A stretch of DNA of 64,000 bases from Mesosutterella porci (GTDB lineage Bacteria > Pseudomonadota > Gammaproteobacteria > Burkholderiales > Burkholderiaceae_F), in NCBI RefSeq assembly GCF_022134585.1, contig NZ_JAKNCT010000006.1, forward strand, positions 106,355 to 170,354, written 5' to 3'. A model generated the notes under the pieces. That model was not told the DNA's origin. It saw only the letters and a program-made list of their open reading frames with translations, and did not search any database. Positions 35,647 through 44,361 of the stretch are shown piece after piece (the first letter of the stretch is position 1; every line of letters begins with the position of its first letter). Both the position numbers and the translations under genes were made by a program.

Positions 35647-36821
35647 TCTATGTGAACGCCGTGTCCGCCCTGAGCAGCCTCGGCTGCGGACCGGACGAAA
35701 CTCTGGCAAACCTCGCTCTCGGGCGCGCTCCCGGCATGCGCCTGACGGAGGGGTTCCTCACCCGGGGGCGCGCCGTCTGGCTCGGGCACTTCACGAAGCC
35801 GCTGCCGCCGATGCCCGAGGGATTTCCCCGCGAGGAAAGCCGCAACAACAGGGCTCTCCGGGCCGCCTGGGAGGGCTGCCCGGACTTCGCCCGGTTGCTT
35901 CGCTCCACGCCGCGCGACGGCGTTGCGGTGGTGCTGGGCACGAGTACGTCGGGGTCGGATGAAGCCGACCGCTACGTGAGTTCGGTCGTCAGGGCGAGGC
36001 CCGGAGAGCAGCGCCGCCCGTTTGCCGCGGAATGCCAGGAGCTTGGCGACCCCTCGAGGTTTCTCTCGGCGTGGCTCGGCACCGAGGGACCGGCCTATAC
36101 GGTTTCAACGGCCTGCACGAGCAGCATCCGCGCCGTGATCAGCGGCGCGAAGCTGATCGAGTCCGGGCTTGTGCAGGCGGCGATCGTGGGCGGAGCCGAC
36201 ACCCTGGCGAGGCTGCCGGTCAACGGCTTTTCTTCGCTCGGGGCGCTCTCGCCCAGGCTCTGTGCCCCGTTTTCTGCCGGACGGGACGGCATCACGATCG
36301 GCGAGGGCGCGGCGCTGCTGTGGCTCTCTCGCGAGCCGTCCCCCGTGGCGCTTCTGGGGTTCGGAGAGAGTTCCGACGCCCACCACATGACGGCGCCGGA
36401 CCCGGCCGGCTCGGGCGCCTGCGAAGCGATGCACAGCGCGCTGGAGAGCGCGGGTCTGAGCGGGCGGGACCTCTCCTACGTGAACCTTCACGGCACCGGA
36501 ACGCCGCTCAATGACGCCATGGAGGCCGCGGCGACATTCAAAGCGGTGGGAGATGCGCCGCTGTGCAGCTCGACCAAGCCCCTGACGGGACACACGCTGG
36601 GTGCCGCGGGAGCGCTCGAAGCGGTGCTTGCGGTGCTTTTGTCATCCCGGGGCGGCCTCATTCCCGGACAGTTCGCGCCGGGGCGGGTGCGCGATCCGGA
36701 GCTGGCCGGAATCAGGCTTCCTCTTCGTCCCCAGAGGGTGGAGCCCGGCCCCGTGCTCACTTCCAATTTCGCCTTCGGAGGCAGCAACGCCTCCCTTCTT
36801 TTCGGAGCGGCTGATGGCTGA
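35643..36821 (+). CDS. apeO: 3-oxoacyl-ACP synthase I
   Basis: A 392-residue ketosynthase with all catalytic residues: Cys158 (VSTACTSS), His283 (NLHGTGTPLND) and His317 (KPLTGHTLGAAG). It also has the C-terminal NFAFGGSNAS. It extends the polyene chain together with the chain-length factor. The start is a TTG in a TTGA overlap with the exporter stop, supported because the encoded MIYVNAVSAL matches the usual N-terminus. The small DUF3261-type lipoprotein normally found upstream is missing. Confidence 0.88.
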   Translation: MIYVNAVSALSSLGCGPDETLANLALGRAPGMRLTEGFLTRGRAVWLGHFTKPLPPMPEGFPREESRNNRALRAAWEGCPDFARLLRSTPRDGVAVVLGTSTSGSDEADRYVSSVVRARPGEQRRPFAAECQELGDPSRFLSAWLGTEGPAYTVSTACTSSIRAVISGAKLIESGLVQAAIVGGADTLARLPVNGFSSLGALSPRLCAPFSAGRDGITIGEGAALLWLSREPSPVALLGFGESSDAHHMTAPDPAGSGACEAMHSALESAGLSGRDLSYVNLHGTGTPLNDAMEAAATFKAVGDAPLCSSTKPLTGHTLGAAGALEAVLAVLLSSRGGLIPGQFAPGRVRDPELAGIRLPLRPQRVEPGPVLTSNFAFGGSNASLLFGAADG

Positions 36822-37320
36822 AACAGAAAAAGGCCTTCCCTTCGGTGCGCTGTCCCTGTACCTTCCGCAGCGGCCGCCGATGCTCGTTCTCGACCGTGTT
36901 GAAAGCATCACGGAAGACTCGGCCCGCTGCAGTGCGGAGGCCGGCGCCTCCGGGCCGCTTGAAATTTTTGCGGACGAGGCGGGGCGGCTGCCCCTCACTC
37001 TTTTCATCGAGCTCATGGCCCAGACGGCCGGCGTCTGGGCGGGCTATTGGCGGCGGCAGGAGAACGAGCGCCTGCCCGAGCAGCAGCGCGACGCGCCCCT
37101 GGGGCTGTTGCTGAGCGTGCGCGGACTCGAAGTGCGCGCGGCTGAAATCCCTCGCCGCGGCCGCCTCGAGGTTAAAATGAGCAAACTTTTCTACGAGGGG
37201 CCGCTGGGCTCCTTCGAGGGTTCGGTCCTCTGCGGCGGCAGGCTCCTCGCCTGCGGGCGCGTGAGTGTCTGCCAGCCCCGGAACTTCGAGCTTACTGAGC
37301 TACTGGATAAGGCAGCATGA
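36814..37320 (+). CDS. apeP: 3-hydroxyacyl-ACP dehydratase (hotdog fold) II
   Basis: A 168-residue hotdog protein of the ApeP dehydratase type. It begins with LYLPQRPPMLVLDRVESI, and has the helix LFIELMAQTAGVWAGYW. It is the second dehydratase of the operon. The ATG at 36814 overlaps the ketosynthase gene by 8 bases; longer in-frame starts lie inside that gene. It also overlaps the ketoreductase start by 4 bases. Confidence 0.82.
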   Translation: MAETEKGLPFGALSLYLPQRPPMLVLDRVESITEDSARCSAEAGASGPLEIFADEAGRLPLTLFIELMAQTAGVWAGYWRRQENERLPEQQRDAPLGLLLSVRGLEVRAAEIPRRGRLEVKMSKLFYEGPLGSFEGSVLCGGRLLACGRVSVCQPRNFELTELLDKAA

Positions 37321-38057
37321 TTCATTCTTCCCGCACTTTTCTTGTGACCGGCGCAAGCGGCGGCATCGGGCGCGCCTGTGCACTCGAACTTGCCGCCCGG
37401 GGCTTTCCCGTCGTGCTTCACTGCCGCAGCGGAAGGGACCGCGCTGAGGAGGCGGCCGATCAGATCCGCTGCTCCGGCGGCTCGGCCCGGGTCCTCTCGT
37501 TTGACGTCGCCGATGGACCCGCATCCCGCCGTGCCCTCGAAGCCGACATCGCCTCGCACGGCGCCTACTGGGGTATTGCGGCCTGCGCGGGCATCGCCCG
37601 CGACGCGGCCTTTCCGGCTTTGAGCCCCGAGGACTGGAAAAGCGTCATCGACACCGACCTCAATTCCTTCTACAACGTGATCCAGCCCTGCGTCATGCCG
37701 ATGCTCGGGCTTCGCGACGGCGGCCGGATCATTGCCATCACCTCGGTCTCAGGCCTGATGGGCAACCGCGGCCAGGTGAACTACAGCGCCGCGAAGGCTG
37801 GTCTCATCGGCGCGGTGAAGGCGCTTGCCGTGGAGCTCGGAAAGCGCCGGGTCACGGTCAATGCCGTTGCCCCGGGGCTCATCGACACCGGGATGGTCCG
37901 CATGGAGCCTGCAGCGCTCGAGGCGGCGAAGTCGATGATTCCGCTTCGCCGGATGGGCCGGCCCGAGGAAGTGGCCTCATTGGTCGCATTTCTGGCGGGC
38001 GAGGGCGCGGCCTACATCACCCGGCAGGTGATTTCGGTGAACGGAGGCCTGCTGTGA
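37317..38057 (+). CDS. apeQ: 3-oxoacyl-ACP reductase (FabG-like)
   Basis: A 246-residue short-chain dehydrogenase. The cofactor loop is TGASGGIGRA (11-20) and the catalytic residues are Ser143, Tyr156 and Lys160 (YSAAK). It reduces the 3-oxoacyl chain made by the ketosynthases before dehydration. Its stop overlaps the GTG of the last gene. Confidence 0.92.
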   Translation: MIHSSRTFLVTGASGGIGRACALELAARGFPVVLHCRSGRDRAEEAADQIRCSGGSARVLSFDVADGPASRRALEADIASHGAYWGIAACAGIARDAAFPALSPEDWKSVIDTDLNSFYNVIQPCVMPMLGLRDGGRIIAITSVSGLMGNRGQVNYSAAKAGLIGAVKALAVELGKRRVTVNAVAPGLIDTGMVRMEPAALEAAKSMIPLRRMGRPEEVASLVAFLAGEGAAYITRQVISVNGGLL

Positions 38058-39286
38058 CGCCGCGCCGTGTTGTGGTGACGGGGGGTTCGGCGATCACCGC
38101 CTTCGGCAGCGCCTGGGCGGAGATCAAGCCGCGGCTTCAGGCCGGGCGCAACGCCGTCCGTGTGATGGAGGACTGGGGGCAGTTCAAGGGACTCAACTGC
38201 CGGCTGGGGGCCCCGGTTGAGAATTTCACTCTGCCCGAGTACTACACGAGGAAGAAAACCCGCTCGATGGGGCGGGTGGCGCAGCTGGCGACCCGCTCGG
38301 CCGAACTCGCTCTGGCCGAGGCCGGACTTTCCGGCGATCCCGTGCTCGGCAGCGGCCGCACGGGCGTCGCCTACGGCTCCTGCGTAGGCTGCACCAAAAG
38401 CATCATGGAGTTCGGCACGATGCTCTCCGAGCACAGCACCGCCTCCATCACGGGCACGAGCTACGTGCGGCTTATGCCGCACACCACGGCGGTGAACATC
38501 AGCCTCTTTTTCGGCCTGCGCGGAAGGGTCATCCCCACCTCGAGCGCGTGCACCTCGGGCAGCCAGGCGATCGGCTACGCCTGGGAGGCGGTCCGCTACG
38601 GGCTGCAGGACGTCATGGTGGCCGGCGGCTCCGAGGAGCTCACGCCGGCCCACGCGGCGGCCTTTGACACGCTGTTTGCGGCCAGCGTTAAAAATGACAC
38701 GCCGGAGCTTACTCCGGCGCCTTTTGACAAACACCGCGACGGGCTTGTGATTGGGGAGGGCGCGGGGACTCTGATCCTCGAGTCGCTCGATCATGCGAAG
38801 GCGCACGGCGCCCGGATCTGGGGCGAGATCACGGGCTTTGCGACCAACTGCGACGCAAGCCACGTGACCAACCCCAACTCGGAGACGATGCGGATCTGCA
38901 TGCAGCAGGCGCTCGAGTCCGCGGGCATCGCCCCTTCAGCGGTGGGCTACATCAACGGCCACGGCACCGGCACAGTGCAGGGCGACCGCTCCGAGAGCCT
39001 CGCCACAGCCGCCTTGTTCGGTAGCCGAGTCCCGTTTTCAACCCTGAAGGGGTATTTCGGCCACACGCTGGGCGCCTGCGGCGGGATCGAGGCCTGGCTC
39101 ACGCTGCGCATGATGAACGACCGGTGGTTCGCCCCCACAGTCAACCTGCGCGAGCCGGATCCGGAGTGCGGCGAGCTCGATTACATCATCGGGCAGGGGC
39201 GTGAGATCGACCCCGAATACGCCGTCTCGAACAACTTCGCCTTCGGAGGGGTGAACACTTCCCTCGTCTTCAGGCGCTGGGCCTGA
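38054..39286 (+). CDS. apeR: 3-oxoacyl-ACP synthase II (FabF-like)
   Basis: A 410-residue ketosynthase with Cys166 (SSACTSGS), His303 (NGHGTGTVQGD) and His337 (KGYFGHTLG). It has the late NNFAFGGVNTSLVF. In characterised clusters this enzyme does the first condensation on the aryl starter. It begins at GTG in a GTGA overlap and is the final gene of the operon, ending 13 bp from a convergent gene. Confidence 0.9.
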   Translation: MTPRRVVVTGGSAITAFGSAWAEIKPRLQAGRNAVRVMEDWGQFKGLNCRLGAPVENFTLPEYYTRKKTRSMGRVAQLATRSAELALAEAGLSGDPVLGSGRTGVAYGSCVGCTKSIMEFGTMLSEHSTASITGTSYVRLMPHTTAVNISLFFGLRGRVIPTSSACTSGSQAIGYAWEAVRYGLQDVMVAGGSEELTPAHAAAFDTLFAASVKNDTPELTPAPFDKHRDGLVIGEGAGTLILESLDHAKAHGARIWGEITGFATNCDASHVTNPNSETMRICMQQALESAGIAPSAVGYINGHGTGTVQGDRSESLATAALFGSRVPFSTLKGYFGHTLGACGGIEAWLTLRMMNDRWFAPTVNLREPDPECGELDYIIGQGREIDPEYAVSNNFAFGGVNTSLVFRRWA

Positions 39287-39299
39287 AGAGGCTGTCCGT

Positions 39300-39566
39300 T
39301 CACCCGAAAAGCTTCGCGAAGAACCCTTTTTTCGGTTTTTCCTCTTCTTGGGCGAAGGTGGTCATCTCGTAACCGGTTCCGTCCAGAGCCTTTCTGAAGT
39401 CGCTTTCCGGAATCGGCTTTTCGGTGAGGACTTCGCAGCACTCTTTTTTCCGGTTCGCCCGAACTTTGCTGCAGTCCTCGCCCAGATTTTCCCTGATCGC
39501 CCCGGCCACGTGCGCCTCGCACATCGGGCAGACCATGCCCTTCACTCCAAGGATCGTTTTGTACAT
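39300..39566 (-). CDS. heavy-metal-associated (HMA) domain protein, CopZ-like
   Basis: An 88-residue protein with the ferredoxin-like HMA fold. The metal-binding motif is GMVCPMCEAHV (Cys13 and Cys16). The body is followed by a basic tail KPKKGFFAKLFG that may contact membranes. It probably binds copper or zinc. No metal-transport ATPase is nearby. Gene order with the aryl polyene operon is convergent. Confidence 0.8.
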   Translation of the reverse strand: MYKTILGVKGMVCPMCEAHVAGAIRENLGEDCSKVRANRKKECCEVLTEKPIPESDFRKALDGTGYEMTTFAQEEEKPKKGFFAKLFG

Positions 39567-39656
39567 GAGGATTATTCTCCAGGAACATCACAAAGATGTG
39601 AGGATGATAATCGTTTTTATTAACAGCGGGGAGAAAGGCGGCTCCCGGCGGGCGCC

Positions 39657-40701
39657 TCAGGGGGCGGGGGTGAGGCGAAAGAGCCTGTAGGGCCTGCGGC
39701 GGGCGACAGGGATGTCTTTCTGCGATTCGGTGAACCAGATGCGGCCCCGGGCGTCGAGCGCGAAGTCGTCCGCCCAGTGGAAGCGCGTGGGGTACTCCAG
39801 CGTGCGGGCCCGGCGCGAGGCGAGGCTGTAGGCGAGCAGCTTCGAGTTCTGGAGGTCTCCCATGTAGATCATGCCCCTGCGCACGACCATGCCGGCGGAA
39901 GGATGGATGTTGTCCGCGATCGTGCGGATCTTGCGGCGCCGCTGCTCGGAGGTGAGCCGCCCGTCGGCGAGGCACTCGGTCGGGATGCCGAAGATTCGCG
40001 TTTCGATCAGGGGCGTGAAATAGAGCGATCGGCCGTCTTCCGACAGGGTGACGCCGTCGATGTGGGGCGAGGCCGGCACCACGTTGCCGGCGGGCATGGC
40101 CACAAAGCGGGCGTTGGCCCGGGTCTCAGGCGTCCTGCGGTCGAGCGCGAGCCAGCCGCGGTCCGTCTTCAGGTCGATCACGATCAGCCCGCCGGCGCCC
40201 GCGTCGGAAATGTAGGCGCAGTGCCGCGCGGTATCAATCCTGAAGTCCGAAAGGTCGCTTTCGTCAACCAGTAGCGAGGGCGGGATCGGATGAACGCTTT
40301 TCACCTGATTGCGCCGCAGGTCGATGCAGACGAGTCTCGCTCCGGCCCTGCGCGCTCTCATGCCCTCGAGTTTGCCCGAGTCGAGCGCCCAGAGCCGGTC
40401 CTCGGAGTCGACGACAATGCCCGTGACGCTTTTGAAGCTGCTGTTTGCCTCGCGGTCGAGGAAGCGCACCGGCACCCCGCCCTTCAATTCGGCCACGTGG
40501 TAGGACGGGAATTCGGAAATCGTCGGAAATCGTCGGAAAGCTTACGAAAACACGATTCGCCTTAGAAACAGCAACCCCGGTCCACTGATAGTCGGAGGTC
40601 GTGATGAGCTCGAGCCGGGGCAGGGGCGAGTGCCTGGCCGCACGAACCTCCCGCAGAATGGGGGCGAGTGCTGAAGCAAAAAGGAACTGGCGGCGATTCA
40701 T
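39657..40701 (-). pseudogene. frameshifted Tat-exported YVTN/royal-jelly-like beta-propeller protein
   Basis: The N-terminal part starts at 40701 with a Tat-type signal (MNRRQFLFASALAP). The main part is read from about 40500 to 39657 (GIVVDSEDRLWALDSGKLEG, SDFRIDTARHCAYISDAGAGGLIVIDL, HIDGVTLSEDGRSLYFTPL, DDFALDARGRIWFTES). These match major royal jelly/SMP-30-like propellers. They are in different frames because of a 10-bp tandem duplication at 40513-40532. Removing one copy gives a continuous reading SFPTISEFPSYHVAELKGG. Intact length would be about 344 residues. Confidence 0.85.
40513..40532. repeat. 10-bp tandem duplication that breaks the propeller gene
   Basis: TCGGAAATCG occurs twice in tandem, followed by a partial third copy (TCGGAAA). 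One unit removed restores the frame of the surrounding gene. Confidence 0.9.
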
Positions 40702-40790
40702 GAGGCGGAGCGTGAGCTGTAAATAGTTTTACCTAATAGGATTAACTTAGTTTGAGGTCATTATAAATAGTTGACGGCCGCGGCAGGCGT

Positions 40791-41456
40791 TCAGCCGTTG
40801 CTCTCCCTGAGCCGGCGCAGAGGGGGAAATTTCTGCCAGAGCTTCGCAAAAAGTCCGGTGGTGATCGCCGACAAGACGGTGCCCTCCCGGATTCCCTCCG
40901 GGTGTCCCAGAAAGATGAGGCCGATCGCGGCGGCGATGAGCACAAGCGTCCAGTCGTAGACGAACTTCACCCGGGGAAACGGCTTGTGGAAGGCCATTGA
41001 GGCCGCGATGACGACGCCGTCGCCCGGCAGGCTCGTCGTGTAGGAGGCCACTTCGAGAACGATTCCGAGAGCGAGCAGGGCGCTCCCGGCTGTATTCTGC
41101 ACAAGTCGTGCTCCGTAGGCCTCAGGCGTCACAAATGAAAGAACCCACATCGCCGCGTCGATGAAAAAGCCGAAGACCAGGACGAGCGGCACCTGCAGGA
41201 GATTCAGCCGCAGCTTGAAGCGGCTGCCAAGCAGCGCCCACTGGACGAAGAAAAAGATGACGTTCATTGCGATCGTGAGCTCGCCGAAGCTGTAGGGCGT
41301 GACGAAGGTGAGCGAATACGGCACGGAGGAAAGCGGCGTGGTTCCAATGCCGGCCTGGGTCGCCATGGCTATTCCGGAGGCTACGCAGGCCATGCCGCAG
41401 AAAAGCGCCACCCATCTCGAAAGGGCTTTATTCCCCATCATATTTTTTAAATTCAC
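40791..41456 (-). CDS. YczE/YitT-type integral membrane protein
   Basis: A 221-residue inner-membrane protein with about five or six helices. It begins with a short basic N-terminus and a conserved GMACVASGIAMATQAGIGTTPLSSVPY region; LVFGFFIDAAMW and TSLPGDGVVIAAS follow. These match the YczE family of unknown function. Its 5' region is divergent from the double-HTH regulator gene, so that protein is a candidate regulator. Confidence 0.8.
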   Translation of the reverse strand: MNLKNMMGNKALSRWVALFCGMACVASGIAMATQAGIGTTPLSSVPYSLTFVTPYSFGELTIAMNVIFFFVQWALLGSRFKLRLNLLQVPLVLVFGFFIDAAMWVLSFVTPEAYGARLVQNTAGSALLALGIVLEVASYTTSLPGDGVVIAASMAFHKPFPRVKFVYDWTLVLIAAAIGLIFLGHPEGIREGTVLSAITTGLFAKLWQKFPPLRRLRESNG

Positions 41457-41530
41457 CGGAAAGAGATTTTTTAATCAGCAAAGCGTCCATTTTACAAACA
41501 TTTAGGTATTACTTACGGTTTTTCGGCCCT

Positions 41531-41590
41531 TTGACTGCTGTCAATAGGCCTATAAGTTACTTACTTTTAAGTAGAGACTTTCTCTATAAT
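41531..41590 (+). promoter_or_regulatory. promoter region with three short palindromes upstream of the HTH regulator gene
   Basis: Within 60 bp are TTGAC-TGCT-GTCAA (41531-41544), ATAGGCCTAT (41544-41553) and TACTT-TT-AAGTA (41562-41573), then TATAAT at 41585-41590. The -35 is weak (TTACTT at 41561-41566). The divergent arrangement suggests operators of the adjacent regulator. Confidence 0.45.
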
Positions 41591-41658
41591 CATGGTGATT
41601 CTTACGAATCTTTACATATCATTGCACCCGTTAACTCCTCTTCGGAGCTTGCTTGAGA

Positions 41659-42156
41659 ATGGTAGAAACAGCGTCTGCACAAGGGGAGTCGCCTTTGCAA
41701 ATCAACAGGACCGCTCAAATACTGGGGCTGCGGATCCGCAGCAACAGGCAGTCGATGCACCTTACTTTTGCAAGGATGTCCCTGAAAGCCGGAATTTCAA
41801 AGGCAGCTCTGGAAAAAGTGGAGCGCGGGGACACGGACGCACCGCTCAGCTTTTACCTGAAGGCTGTCTGGAGAATCGACGGGTTTGCCACCTGCAGCGG
41901 ATTTCTGAGCCCCGAAGGCCTCAAGGAGCGCGGCCGCTCTCCGGTGGACCAGTTGATGAGGCTGTGCGGGCAAAGGGTTGCGCAGAAGCGCACGAGCCTG
42001 GGCCTGACCCTTCAGGAGCTTTCTGCAAAATGCGGCGTGCCGCAGGAAGAGCTCATGAAAATCGAGTGGGGAAGCAGCTGGGGCACTTTTGCCGATTACA
42101 GCCGCCTGTTTGAAGCCCTGGGCGAGCCCGGGCTGCTGCCAGGACTGCTCCGCTAG
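41659..42156 (+). CDS. transcriptional regulator with two XRE-like helix-turn-helix domains
   Basis: A 165-residue protein with two related HTH regions. The first is near 20-75 (LGLRIRSNRQSMHLTFARMSLKAGISKAALEKVERG). The second is near 105-155 (LCGQRVAQKRTSLGLTLQELSAKCGVPQEELMKIE). Each resembles a Cro/C1 domain, so one chain could bind two half-sites. The ATG at 41659 is preferred over the TTG at 41653, with GGAG at 41644-41647. Palindromes in its promoter suggest autoregulation. Target genes are unknown; the divergent YczE gene is the obvious candidate. Confidence 0.75.
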   Translation: MVETASAQGESPLQINRTAQILGLRIRSNRQSMHLTFARMSLKAGISKAALEKVERGDTDAPLSFYLKAVWRIDGFATCSGFLSPEGLKERGRSPVDQLMRLCGQRVAQKRTSLGLTLQELSAKCGVPQEELMKIEWGSSWGTFADYSRLFEALGEPGLLPGLLR

Positions 42157-42614
42157 GCTTCATCCTTCCCCTGGTTACCGCCATTTAAGCGCCTTAACGC
42201 GGCCAGCGCCAGAGGCGAGGCAAAGCAAACCTCGCGCCTGTCATGGCGCCTCCGGTTCGCAATCCTCAGCGTGAGGGTTCCCGGCCCTTCGGGAATCTTC
42301 CGGTCGAGCTGTCCCGCTGCATCGGCCGCGAGTTCCGCGACGTTTCGAAACCGGCCCCAGAGCCTGCGCGGCAGCAGCGCCGATTCATCGACCTGCTCGT
42401 CCGCGGCCAGTCCGTACTGTGCGCTGATGAAGCGCGAGAACTCTGGGCGGATCCGCTCGATCGAATCGAGCTCAGTTGCAAAAAGGCGGTGTTCGCATCC
42501 CTCACGTTCCGGTTTTCCGCAAAACGGGCAGTAGACCCGCAGGAGCTGGTAGGCGTCTTCGCCGAGCGTCACCGTCCCCGGGCGCGTTTCCGCTGGATTT
42601 TCTCTGTTGTCCAT
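42153..42614 (-). CDS. hypothetical protein with a Cys/His zinc-binding motif
   Basis: A 153-residue cytoplasmic protein not assigned to a family. Near residues 28-41 is CPFCGKPEREGCEH, a probable zinc site. The C-terminal part is Arg/Ala-rich. The ATG at 42614 has CAGGAA upstream and avoids a 63-residue low-complexity extension. Its last 4 bases overlap the end of the regulator gene convergently. Confidence 0.6.
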   Translation of the reverse strand: MDNRENPAETRPGTVTLGEDAYQLLRVYCPFCGKPEREGCEHRLFATELDSIERIRPEFSRFISAQYGLAADEQVDESALLPRRLWGRFRNVAELAADAAGQLDRKIPEGPGTLTLRIANRRRHDRREVCFASPLALAALRRLNGGNQGKDEA

Positions 42615-42795
42615 GAATTGAATTCCTGACAGGAGCCCCGGGCATTGTAGCCCCCGGGCCTTCGGTTCGTGAGCGGAGGCCCGGCCCGCGTGAGAAAGAA
42701 AGAGCGCTGTTTCCCGCGCGCACCTCCGTCTGGCGTCTTCGGCGCCGGGCCGCATGATTAGAATCCCAGTATTCTGCAAAAGGAGGAGACTAAGC

Positions 42796-43998
42796 ATGTC
42801 CATACTGGTTAAACCCGCGGAGCTTCAGGAAGACGCCCGCGTCTGTGCGGAAATCCGCCATCAGATCCACCGTGAGCCGGAAGTGGGTCTGAATCTGCCG
42901 CATACGGCGGAGAAAATTGTCGAAGCGCTGAAGGCTTTCGGCGTGGACGAGATTGCAACCCATGTCGGCGGCCCGGATGTGACGGGCATCGTGGCGCTCG
43001 TGCGTGGAAACTGCCCGGGTCGAACGATCGGTCTCAGGGCTGACTATGACGGGCTGGGGCTCGACGAGATGACCGGCAAGCCCTGGGCGAGCGGCCTGAG
43101 AAAGCGTATGCACGCCTGCGGGCACGACGGCCATGTGGCCACGCTGCTGGCCGCGGTGCGCTGGCTGTGCCGCCACAGGGATTTCAAGGGAACGCTTGCC
43201 GCCATTTTCCAGCCTGGCGAGGAAGGCTTTGCCGGCGGGCGCCGGATGCTCGAGGACGGTCTTGTCGACCGCTTTGGCATTGAGGAGTTCTACGCCCTGC
43301 ATTCCGAGCCGCGAGTCGAGCTGGGCAAGGTCGCGCTCATCGAGGGCTACGCCACCGCCAACGCCGACGTCTTTGAAATCACGTTCGAGGGCAGGGGCGG
43401 GCACGGTTCCCGGCCTCATCTCGCCCGCGACCCGATCGTGGCGGCCTCCGAAGCCGTGCTCGCCTTCCAGAGCATTGTTTCGCGCAATGTGAACCCGGAC
43501 GACACGGCCGTGGTGTCGGTCTGCAGCATCCTCTCGGGCACGCCCGAGGCCACGAGCGTTATTCCGCAGACCGCGGTGCTTCGCGGAACCTGCCGCTGCT
43601 ACAAGCCGGATGTGCAGGACATCATCGAGACGCGCATGAAGACCATCGCCGCGGGCATTGCCGCCGCCTACGAGATGAAGGCCGAGGTGAAATACACCAG
43701 GCTTTATCCGGCCATGTACAACAACCCCGAGCGGGTGAGGGAGGCGAAGGCGCTGCTGCAGGGCTCGCTGGGCGAGGAAAATGTGCAGCCCTGGCAGCGC
43801 AACGCTGGCGGAGAGGACTTTGCGTTCATGCTCGCGGCGAAGCCCGGCTGCCTTTTCAGGCTCGGCATGAAGGACGAAGACTCTGCGCACGGCGCCGCGC
43901 TGCACAGCCAGTGCTTTGACTTCAACGACAAGGCGATTTCCACCGGAGCGAGCGCGCTGCTTACGATCGCCCTGAACCGGATGGCCGCGCAGGGCTGA
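42796..43998 (+). CDS. M20D-family amidohydrolase (hippurate hydrolase-like)
   Basis: A 400-residue metal-dependent peptidase/aminoacylase. It has IRHQIHREPEVGLNLPHTAE at the N-terminus and the metal motif MHACGHDGHVATLLAA. FQPGEEG, the dimerisation region GRGGHGSRPHLARDPIVAA and NAGGEDFAF follow. These match amidohydrolases that cleave N-acyl or indole-acetyl amino acids. The ATG at 42796 has an excellent AGGAGGA site. Substrate unknown. Confidence 0.92.
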   Translation: MSILVKPAELQEDARVCAEIRHQIHREPEVGLNLPHTAEKIVEALKAFGVDEIATHVGGPDVTGIVALVRGNCPGRTIGLRADYDGLGLDEMTGKPWASGLRKRMHACGHDGHVATLLAAVRWLCRHRDFKGTLAAIFQPGEEGFAGGRRMLEDGLVDRFGIEEFYALHSEPRVELGKVALIEGYATANADVFEITFEGRGGHGSRPHLARDPIVAASEAVLAFQSIVSRNVNPDDTAVVSVCSILSGTPEATSVIPQTAVLRGTCRCYKPDVQDIIETRMKTIAAGIAAAYEMKAEVKYTRLYPAMYNNPERVREAKALLQGSLGEENVQPWQRNAGGEDFAFMLAAKPGCLFRLGMKDEDSAHGAALHSQCFDFNDKAISTGASALLTIALNRMAAQG

Positions 43999-44333
43999 GA
44001 CGCCCTTGCTCCGCCTCTCCGGGCCGAGCGGTCCCTTCCGGGGAATGGACTCGCTGGATTTTTAGGCAAAAGAGCCGGCCTGCCGGGCAATTTCTGGCTG
44101 TTCCTTTTTCATATGAATTTCCCGTCAAGGTAGTTCACCTCGGCCTGGAACCGCTACGGCAGGGGCACCCGGGTTGTCCTCCTGCCGGAATCGGCATCCG
44201 CGCCAGCCCCGCGTCCTGACGGCCGAACAAACAACAGGCTGATTGCCGGACTGATCCAGGATTGGCTTCACGCCAAGGGGCTGGACAGCTGAAGTCTGCC
44301 TCCGGCGCGAACCGCCGAGTCAACAGCTGGGCT

Positions 44334-44354
44334 CCGGGCGCAAAGAGCGCCCGG
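44334..44354. terminator. GC-rich hairpin downstream of the decayed reductase
   Basis: A perfect 8-bp stem CCGGGCGC/GCGCCCGG with loop AAAGA lies immediately after the pseudogene's stop on the minus strand. There is no T-run. The stem is identical to that of the terminator at 23253-23272. Confidence 0.4.
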
Positions 44355-44361
44355 ATGCCGT

